From the NCBI RefSeq assembly GCF_963676685.1, contig NC_092352.1, positions 28,105,117-28,169,116 on the forward strand: DNA of 64,000 nt, in the 5' to 3' direction. Both the position numbers and the translations under genes were made by a program. Source of the stretch: Mytilus edulis (Eukaryota; Mollusca; Bivalvia; Mytilida; Mytilidae). Numbering within the stretch: the first letter of the stretch is position 1; each line of letters begins with the position of its first letter. Shown here piece after piece: positions 55,353-64,000 of this stretch. A model generated the notes under the pieces. The model saw only the letters and a program-made list of their open reading frames with translations. It was not told the DNA's origin and made no database searches.

Positions 55353-56334
55353 CAAAAATTGAATCCTTGACGTTCTTTGATATGCTGAATCTAAACCTGT
55401 ATTTAGATTTTTGGAAAGTTTGCTATAGCTTGCTATTGCTACTTTCCTTAGGCGTCGGCCTCAACTTCCGGTGAGACAGACTATCCCAATGTTCTGCTCC
55501 AAGATAATGTAGTACTAGTGTTCGACTTCTGATTCTTGGATACTTTGAGTTGCTACTCTTTTGAAAAGATTACAGCTTGAATAAAAAAGGAATGAATGTT
55601 CAACGACAATTCAGATGAATTTAGCTTCATATTGAAAATAAGTATCACAAACACTTCTTTGCGGATCGGCCATTGGCTGAAGAGAAAATCAAAGAAATCT
55701 ACGCGAGACAGCGTTTCATTCATGAATATTTCATGAATGAACATTTTCCCGCACTATTTTTTACGATGTACGATATTTACAACTGTTTATTATTGAATAA
55801 GTAAAAGCCCGAGTGCATCGAAAGAGTCCGGTATGCGAGAACAAGTTGATATTTGACAAAATTGTCGGATAATTGACAAGTGATAATGGTTTGATTTATT
55901 TTAACAATACACAGGTGATAGACTATAAAATAATCGATAATTATATGGCTTATGTCTCACGCCAAGGACGATTAAAGGTAAATACCGGCTTATAGAAATA
56001 AATAGAAAAGTGCATTGTTTTTGTCAAACTGACATCGATCTGAAAGTTTTGATGCCAAAAATCATTTGGAAACTTTTAATTCATTAAATACTAGCTGTTT
56101 CACATTCCAATGTGGATATAAGGACCTTCACTCGTTCAGCATGTTCAAGTGGATCAAACTGTCAACAGAAAAAACATTGTCTTAATGACAATTAGTATCA
56201 TAGTATCCGTATAATTTAAAAGCAACTGAGTCATCAACTACTTCTAAGAATATTATAGTTCAGTGTATCAAGACCGAGATCAAGCTATTTTTATCAAACT
56301 TTTTATCTTCACTTTATTCCTGGGGCAGTATGAT
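55353..56334. other. Intergenic, nothing recognised
   Basis: Includes a GC-richer part near 55450-55500 (TAGGCGTCGGCCTCAACTTC) and a palindromic TTCATGAATATTTCATGAAT near 55716. I see no convincing exon. Confidence 0.45.
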
Positions 56335-56395
56335 TTTTATACGACCGCAAATTTTGAAAAATTTTTCGTCGTATATTGCTATCACGTTGGCGTCT

Positions 56396-56433
<38 letters not shown>

Positions 56434-57865
56434 CGGCGTCCGAATACTTTTAGTTTTCGCACTCTAACTTTAGTAAAAGTGAATAGAAATCTATGAAATT
56501 TTAACACAAGGTTTATGACCATAAAAGGAAGGTTGGTATTGATTTTGGGAGTTTTGGTCCCAACATTTTAGGAATAAGGGGCCAAAAAGGGCCTAAATAA
56601 GCATTTTCTTGGTTTTCGCACCATAACTTTAGTTTAAGTTAATAGAAATCTATGAAATTTTGACACAAGGTTTATGACCACAAAAGAAAGATTGGGATTG
56701 ATTTTGGGAGTTTTGGTTTCAATAGTTTAGGAATAAGGGGCCAATAAAGGGCCCAAATAAGCATTTTTCTTGGTTTTTGCACAATAACCTTAGGTTAAGT
56801 AAATGGAAATCTATGAAATTTAAACACAATGTTTATGACCACAAAAGGAAGGTTGGTATTTATTTTGGGAGTTTAGGACCCAACAGATTAGGAATTAGGG
56901 GCCAAAAAGGGACCCAAATAAGCATTTTTCTTGGTTTTCGCACTATAATGTTAGTATAAGTAAATACAAATCTATGAAATTTAAACACAAGGCTTATGAC
57001 CATAAAAGGAAGGTTGGTATTGATTTTGGGAGTTTTGGTCCCAACAGTTTAGGAAAAAGGGGCCCAAAGGGTCCAAAATTAAACTTTGTTTGATTTCATC
57101 AAAATTGAATAATTGGGGTTCTTTGATATGCCGAATCTAACTGTATATGTAGATTCTCAACTTTTGGTCCCGTTTTCAAATTGGTCTACATTAAGGTCCA
57201 AAGGGTCCAAAATTAAACTTAGTTTGATTTTGACAAAAAATGAATTGGTTGGGTTCTTTGATATGTTGAATCTAAAAATGTACTTAGATTCTTGATTATT
57301 GAAGTTTTTTTGGTCCAGTTTTCAAATTGGTCTACATTAAGGTCCAAAGGGTCCAAAATTAAACTTTGTTTGATTTCATCAAAAATTGAATCCTTGGGGT
57401 TCTTTGATATGCCAAATCTAACTGTGTATGTAGATTCTTCATTTTTGGTCCTGTTTTCAAATTTCAAATTCTACATTAAAGTCCAAAGGGTCCAAAATTA
57501 AACTAAGTTTGATTTTAACAAAAATTGAATTCTTGGGCCTCTTTGATATGCTGAATCTAAACATGTACTTAGATTTTTGATTATGGGCCCAGTTTTCAAG
57601 TTGGTCCAAATCAGGATCTAAAATTATTATATTAAGTATTGTGCAATAGCAAGTCTTTTCAATTGCACAGTATTGTGCAATGGCAAGAAATATCTAATTG
57701 CACAATATTGTGAAATAGCAAATTTTTTTTTAATTAGAGTTATCTTTCTTTGTCCAGAATAGTAAGCAAGAAATATCCTATTTGTGCAATAGCAAGAATT
57801 TTTTTTAATTGGAGTTATCTTTCTTTGTCCATAATCAACTTAAATCTTTGTTATATACAATATAC
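56335..57865. mobile_element. Tandem-core element with TATACGAC hairpin start (second copy)
   Basis: Begins ATACGACCGCAAATTTTGAA then TTTTTCGTCGTATATTGC (inverted pair), a pure GTCGTC run (56397-56431), about four 165-185-bp units as at 53450, then about five 115-bp units with GGTCCAAAGGGTCCAAAATT, AAACTTTGTTTGATTTCATC, TTCTTTGATATGC and GTAGATTCT. It ends in units with TTGTGCAATAGCAAG. Short open frames here come from the repeat. Confidence 0.7.
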
Positions 57866-57875
57866 AATGTATATA

Positions 57876-59374
57876 TGTTACAGTGAATTTGTATAATCAG
57901 GGATTATGTAGAATCCCTGATTTTTCAGGGAATATGTAGAATCACTAAAATCATTAGTAATTATATATAATCCCTGAAAATGACCAGTGATTTTACATAA
58001 TCACTGAACATTTTAATAATTATTCTACAAATTCCCTAATATGATTTCAGGGATTATGAATAATTCAATGACCCTATGTTTAATAAAAAAAAATAATATA
58101 GACAAATTATATTTTTTTTCTTCCATTAATTCCTTGCCAGATGAAATAATTTTGCTTTTAAACACAGAGGATGATCTAAAAGATATAACCAACACAGGGT
58201 TTCGAGATAAAGTTGAAGACTTCAAAATTAATAATATTAACATTCCCTTTATAGCAATAGCTTTACATATATTGTTTGTTTATTAAAAGCCAGCGTCAAA
58301 TAAATATTCAGGTAAAAAAGAAGATGTGGTGTTATTGCCAATGAGACAACTGTCAACAAGAGACCAAAATGACACAGAAATTAACATCTATAGTTCACCG
58401 TACGGCCTTCGACAATGAGCAAAGCCCATACCGCATAGTCAGCTATAAAAGGCCCCGAAATGACAATGTAAAACAATTCAAACGAGAAAACTAACGGCCT
58501 TATTTATGCTCTATTTTTAAATCCACAAAGCATGTTATTTGTGATACATATAAAGCAAACGGTGAAGAAGATTATGGAACATCTGTTTTGTGTGGTTTTG
58601 TTTTTGTTTAAATGAACAAGACATTCAAACTGTGAGAACTTAGGCATCTAAGTGTAGGAAAACAGGCAGAATTTAGGATTGACACATAGAAACAAATTTT
58701 AGAGGAAGATTGCATTTGGTGTAATATTCTCATAGCAATTCCACATGGTAAAAAAGGAAAGGGAAACCCGAAAAACATAATGACCGTTGTTTAAAAAAAA
58801 GTCTGAAAAAGGATATAGCCTGACTACAAAACATGGTATCTTTCTTGCTCGAACCGGTTCAAGGTTGCAAATTCCCATCTTTTGATGGAGGGTACCTTCA
58901 GATGTGTTACTAAACACTTTATTTCACTTAGGCGTGTCGTTAAAATCTGATTCGATATGTGCAGGAAAAGGTTTTCTAAAATGTGGATATTGTGGTAATA
59001 ACAGATGTGAAGCATATTATTTTGATATATTGTGTTTCACATTTTCATGTAGTGTGCCTAACATTTAAAAAAAATTGGGTTATCATTTTGATATATTGTG
59101 CTTAACATTTACAATTTATGTTACTTTATAATTATGTTTTTATGTGATTTTATAGAATAAATAATTTCAATTTTATTCATTTTCTTTATAAATAAAACTA
59201 TTTCTTCATTTCAGTTATTATGTAGAATCCCTGACGTTTTTTCTAGTGATTATACATAATCCCTGAAAATTTTAGTGATTATATATAATCCCTAAACTAG
59301 CCAGTGATTCTACATAATCCCTGAACATTTCAGGGATTCTACATAATCACTGATTATACAAATTCACTGTAACA
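57876..59374. mobile_element. 1.5-kb internally deleted relative of the integrase transposon
   Basis: TGTTACAGTGAATTTGTATA at the left is answered by TATACAAATTCACTGTAACA at the right. Subterminal zones (57895-58045, 59215-59345) are filled with TAGAATCCCTGA and AGTGATTATGTAGA words on both strands, as beside the integrase ORF at 1145-1264. The interior lacks the integrase core. A short frame at 58065-58285 (LPDEIILLLNTEDDLKDITN) may be a coding remnant. A mussel-type repeat (58318-58515) is nested inside. Confidence 0.75.
58318..58515 (+). repeat. Mussel-type interspersed repeat nested in the deleted transposon
   Basis: GAAGATGTGGTGTTATTGCC, AATGAGACAACTGTCAAC, CACCGTACGGCCTTCGACAA, GCCCATACCGCATAGTCAGC and TTCAAACGAGAAAACTAACG follow in family order. 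Confidence 0.8.
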
Positions 59375-60470
59375 TATACACTTTTTACTACCAACTGATA
59401 AATTTAAATAATCTTTACCATTCAGTGATAACAAGCAGTTTTTTTACATCTTAATATTTTATGATGTATTTAAATGAGTAGTTATTGTTGCAAACTCCAT
59501 TAGAAATTTGAATTGATATCAGTTTTGAAAAAGGGAAACGGGGATGTGAAAAAAAAGGGGGGGGGGTTAAATTTTTCTCATTTCAGATTTCATAAATAAA
59601 AAGAAAATTTCTTCAAACATTTTTTTGAGAGGATTAATATTCAACAGCATAGTGATTTGCTCAAAGGCAAAAAAAACCTTTTAAGTTCATTAGACCACAT
59701 TCATTCTGTGTCAGAAACCTATGCTGTGTCAACTATTTAATTTTAGATTTAAAAAGTTTGAAGAAGAAATCTTTAATTGATTTGTAAAATCTTGGCATTT
59801 GTTTTGTGTAAAAAAAAACCATGTAATGTCAAAAATTTGATCACAATCCAAATTCAGAGCTGTATCATGCTTGAATGTTTTGTCCATACTTGCCCCAACT
59901 GTTCAGGGTTCGACCTCTGCGGTCGTATAAAGCTGCGCCCTGCGGAGCACCTGGTTTAAGATTGACCTATAGTTAATAATGTGTCCCCACAGAGGCAATG
60001 ATTAAATAAATGGCTTAAAACAAAAATCTCAAATGTCATTGCCTCAATGGCAATTACGCAGCAGCAACTAAAATGTGTTACAGGGTTATAATCACCTCAA
60101 ATCAACATTGTATGAATCTAGTGTATATAAACTTTTTTATTCCTGAGGTCATACTACTATTGTTATGCCCCCACCATATTGAGTTTTATCCTTGTTTTTT
60201 TCTGTAAGTATGTACGTCACTTACTTGTACGTACGTCCATACATCCCAAAATTGATTTCTGTTCTCTTACTTTAGTTTGCCTGAACCAAATTTTATGAAA
60301 CTTATACGCAACCACAAAACACAAGTCAAGTTTGAATTTTGTTGGCGTCACTTTCACCATTCTAGATGTAAAGGGGTGAAATGTTCAGTATACCCTATCA
60401 AGTATATATACCTTTATATATAAAACATAAACATAAAAACGGTCTTTAGATTTAGAAGTATAGATATATA
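59375..60470. other. Intergenic, mostly unclassified
   Basis: Contains a GGGGGGGGGG tract near 59559, and around 60150-60400 a repeat end starting TATGCCCCCACC, similar to TATGCCCCTGC at 46849. No gene seen. Confidence 0.45.
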
Positions 60471-60474
60471 TATA

Positions 60475-61450
60475 TAAGAATGTGTCCCCAGTACACGCAT
60501 GCCCCATCTGCACTATCCTTTTTTATGTTCAGTGGACCGTGAAAATGGAGTAAAAACTCTAATTTGGCATTAAAATTAGAAAGATTATATCATAGGGAAC
60601 AACTATAATACTAAAATGACGAGGTCCAATTTATCAGCCGTCATGGGGTAAAAACGACAAATCAAAGAATTCAATTTTATATATATCTAATATAGGACAA
60701 TGGTGTTGATTAAAAATTACAGCACTCTTCCACATAATTAATATTCACCTGTCACCTATTACCTTATCGGTACGTTTCTCATCTGACAGGCGCACCACCA
60801 AACAGTGTTTCGGATTTTGCCATGTACACGGGTCATAGTCACAGGGTTGACACTACTAAATTCAATCATTGTCAAATTGTTCCCTATTGTAGTATTTTAA
60901 GCGGTAAGACTTTCTAAGATGACAATACGAGTACTAAAAATCTGGACTTAAAATAAGGCGTATAGGTACAGTTTTCAATTTGTTAGCGAGCATGACATAA
61001 AACAGCGAATCAAAGAATTCAACTTTATTTATAACTAGATTAATAAATATAGAACAATGCTGTTAATTAAAAAATACTCCATTCCAGGACCTTTTGTTTT
61101 CAATTAATATTACCAATAATTGATAAGTTCCAGGTCGACGGGTTCAAACAGACAGATTTTGAAAGCAGAGAACACTGTGCATCTTATAATCGGCATTACT
61201 TTATCAGATGACAATCCCAATACTAAAATAAGGCGTAGGCATAGTTATATGCTTTAATTCAGTCACAGACCCGCGATATCACGGGTGTGTTCTAGTGTGT
61301 ACTAAGTTTCAAATTGATTGGACTTCAACTTCATCAAAAGCTACCTTGACCAAAAACTTTAACCTGAATGGGATAGACGAACGGAAGGACGGACGGACGG
61401 ACGAAGGGACGCACAGACCAGAAAACATAATGCTCATAAATGGGGCATAA
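60475..61450 (+). repeat. Interspersed repeat split by a nested insertion
   Basis: The outer parts (GTGTCCCCAGTACACGCATG at the left, TTGATTGGACTTCAACTTCA and GGACGGACGGACGAAG at the right) are the family of 8405-8695. Where that family reads through CTGTACTAAGTTTCAA, this copy is broken after ATAATACTAA (about 60621) and resumes at TGTACTAAGTTTC (about 61301). The insert (about 60622-61298) has two related halves (AATCAAAGAATTCAAYTTTAT at 60661 and 61009) and codes for nothing. Confidence 0.7.
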
Positions 61451-61617
61451 AAAGTGATTTTTGGAAATTGCTGGCGAGACAATGGTTTAGTTTAAAAAAA
61501 TCAAAACAGTGATTTAAATACATATTTAAAATAATACACGTCAATAACCTATTTGAAATAATACACATATACAGTTGCAAACTTTCCAGAGGTGCTATCC
61601 AGCACTTTGATTTATTA

Positions 61618-64000
61618 TAGGCCCAGTTTTCAAGTTGGTCCAAATTGCGGTCCAAAATTAAACTTTGTTCGATTTCAACAAAAATTGTACATGTATATAT
61701 GGTGTTCTTTGATATATGCTTAACCGACCCATGTATTTAGGTTTTTGATGAATCCTTAGGGTTTTTTGTCGAGCCTGCAACTAAGCTCGACATAGGGATA
61801 GTGATCCGGCGGCGGCGGCGGCGGCGGTGTTAGCTAACTTCTTAAAAGCTTTATATTTTAGAAAGTGGAAGACCTGGATGCTTCATACTTTGTATATAGA
61901 TGCCTCATGTTACGAAGTTTCCGTCAGTCACATGTCCAATGTCCTTGACCTCATTTTCATGGTTCAGTGACCACTTGAAAAAAAAGTTCAGATTTTTTGT
62001 AATGTTGAATTCTCTCTTATTATAAGTAATAGGATAACTATATTTAATATGTGCGTACCTTGAAAGGTCCTCATGTCTGTCGGACAGTTTTCACTTGACC
62101 TCGACCTTATTTCATGGATCAGTGAACAAGGTTAAGTTTTGGTGGTCAAGTCCATATCTCAGATACTACAAGCAATAGGGCTAGTATATTCGGTGTATGG
62201 AAGGACTGTAAGGTGTACATGTCCAACTGGCAGGTGTCATCTGACCTTGACCTCATTTTCATGGTTCAGGGGTTATAGTTAAATTTTTGTGTTTTGGTCA
62301 GTTTTTCTCATACTATATGCAATAGGTCTACTATATTTGTTGTACGGAATGATTGTAAGGTGTACCTATCTAGCGGGCAGATGTCATGTGACCTTGACCT
62401 CATTTTCATGGTTCAGTGGTCAAAGTTAAGTTTTTGAGTTTTGGTCTTTTTATCTAATACTATATGCCATAGGTCATCTATATTTGGTGTATGGAAATAT
62501 TTTATGATCTTTATGTCAGTCGCGGAGGTTTTATTTGACCGTGACCTCATTTTCACGGTTCATTGCACAGTGTTAAGTTTTTTGTGTTTTGGTCTATTTT
62601 TCTAAAACTACAAGTAATAATTCAACTATATATGTTGTATAGAAGCATTGTGAGCTGTACATGTCTGCCTGGCATGGTTCATCTGACCTTGACCTTATTT
62701 TCAAGGTTAATTGGTCTTTGTTTAGTTATCTTGGTTAATGTTAAGGTTATGTGACAGTTGTATTAAAGCTTAGCTTTATACTTAGGACTATCAACATAAT
62801 ATCAATGATTAGTATAGAAGTTGAGACATTTCAGCGTGTGCACTCTTGTTGATTATAGGCCCAGTTTTCAAGCTGGTCCAAATCGGTGTCCAAAATTAAA
62901 CTTTAGTTTGAATTCAACAAAAATTGAATATATGGGGTTCTTTGATATATGCTGAATCTAACCATGTATTTAGATTTTTGTCGAGCCTGCAACTTTTGTT
63001 GCAGAAAGCTCGACATAGGGATAGTGATCCGGCGGCGGCGGCGGCGGCTACGGCGGCGGCGTTAGCTAACTTTTTAAAAGCTTTATATTTTAGAGGGTGG
63101 AAGACCTGGATGCTTCATACTTTGTATATAGATGCCTCATGTTACGAAGTTTCCGTCAGTCACATGTCAAATGTCCTTGACCTCATTTTCATGGTTCAGT
63201 GACCACTTGAAAAAAAAGTTCAGATTTTTTGTAATGTTGAATTCTCTCTTATTATTAGTAATAGGATAATTATATTTGGTATGTGCGTACCTTGCAAGGT
63301 CCTCATGCCCGTCAGACAGTTTTCTCTTGACCTCGACCTCATTTCATGGATCAGTGAACAAGGTTAAGTTTTGGTGGTCAAGTCCATATCCCAGATACTA
63401 TAAGCAATAGGTCTAGTATATTCGGTGTATGGAAGGACTGTAAGATGTACATGTCCAACTGGCAGGTGTCATCTGACCTTGACCTCATTTTCATGGTTGA
63501 GTGGTCAAAGTTAAGTTTTTGAGTTTTGGTCTTTTTATCTAATACTATATGCCATAGGTCAACTATATTTGGTGTATGGAAATATTTTATGATCTATATG
63601 TCAGTCCCGCAGGTTTTATTTGACCTCGACCTCATTTTCACGGTTCATTGATCAGTGTTAAGTTTTTGTGTTTTGGTCTATTTTTCTTAAACTATAAGTA
63701 ATAGGTCAACTATATTTGTTGTATGGAATCATTGTTAGCTGTACATGTCTGCCTGGCATGGTTCATCTGACCTTGACCTCATTTTCATGGTTCATTGGTC
63801 TTTGTTTAGTTATCTTGGTTAATGCTAAGTTTATGCGAGTTTTTAATAAAGCTTTATACTTAGGACTATCAACATAATATCAATAATTAGTAAAGAAGGC
63901 GAGACATTTCAGCGTGTGCACTCTTGTTTTATTATAGGCCCAGTTTTCAAGTTGGTCCAAATTGCGGTCCAAAATTAAACTTTGTTTGATTTCAACAAAA
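61618..64000. repeat. 1.1-1.2 kb macro-repeat with CGG runs, two full units and a third start
   Basis: GCCCAGTTTTCAAG starts units at 61621, 62859 and 63938 (periods 1,238 and 1,079). Each holds TCAACAAAAATTG, then GTCGAGCCTGCAACT and GCTCGACATAGGGATAGTGA, a CGG run (61809-61826; 63031-63061), then 130-bp subunits with TGACCTTGACCTCATTTTCA, TGGTTCAGTGGTCAAAG and GGTGTATGGAA. It ends TCAGCGTGTGCACTCTTGTT. The third unit leaves the window. The 62924-63202 frame crosses the CGG run (poly-alanine reading) and is not a gene. Confidence 0.85.

Noticed and set aside
62924-63202. Frame with a poly-alanine run
   Set aside because: It is the CGG run of the macro-repeat; the first unit of the same repeat does not keep the frame.

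Overview
The window looks like nuclear DNA of a bivalve mollusc, most likely a mussel (Mytilus-like). Reasons: AT-rich sequence with short exons and GT-AG introns; three recognisable animal genes plus a pair of mollusc-type secreted 'short-chain collagen C4-like' genes; and a dense mix of interspersed repeats, several of which I recognise as mussel-type (for example the family carrying GACGAAACGCGCGTCTGGCG). Genus is inference; 'bivalve' is well supported. Most single open frames longer than 60 codons are chance frames in repeats or introns, so genes were built exon by exon from splice sites, phase and protein similarity.

Layout. 1-1264: 3' end of a DNA transposon with a DDE integrase-core protein and its terminal repeats. 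1265-12430: gene-free repeat country (tandem arrays, a poly-G/poly-C bounded fold-back, a GATATC satellite, small inverted-repeat elements, a decayed reverse transcriptase). 12435-13298 (-): a two-exon, 70-residue RING protein. 14579-24451 (+): two tandem three-exon C4-like genes with a decayed third copy between them. 24571-28265: two head-to-tail copies of a CpG-rich inverted-repeat element. 28553-29250: a frame-shifted retroelement gag-like ORF. 29500-32100: tandem duplications only.

32127-40325 (-) is DNAJC12 (five coding exons, 157 aa). 40443-51648 (+) is SIRT1 (ten coding exons, 819 aa). Their start codons are 117 bp apart, head to head, so a single short bidirectional promoter must serve both; the same divergent neighbour pair is known in vertebrates. 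The introns carry many mobile elements and satellites. The most striking is a minisatellite of about 16 units made from the 3' end of SIRT1 exon 8 together with its 5' splice site.

51650-64000 is again gene-free: TA- and TTAA-flanked miniature elements, hairpin-bounded elements with tandem cores, an internally deleted relative of the transposon at the window start, and a macro-repeat of 1.1-1.2 kb with CGG runs that continues past the right edge.
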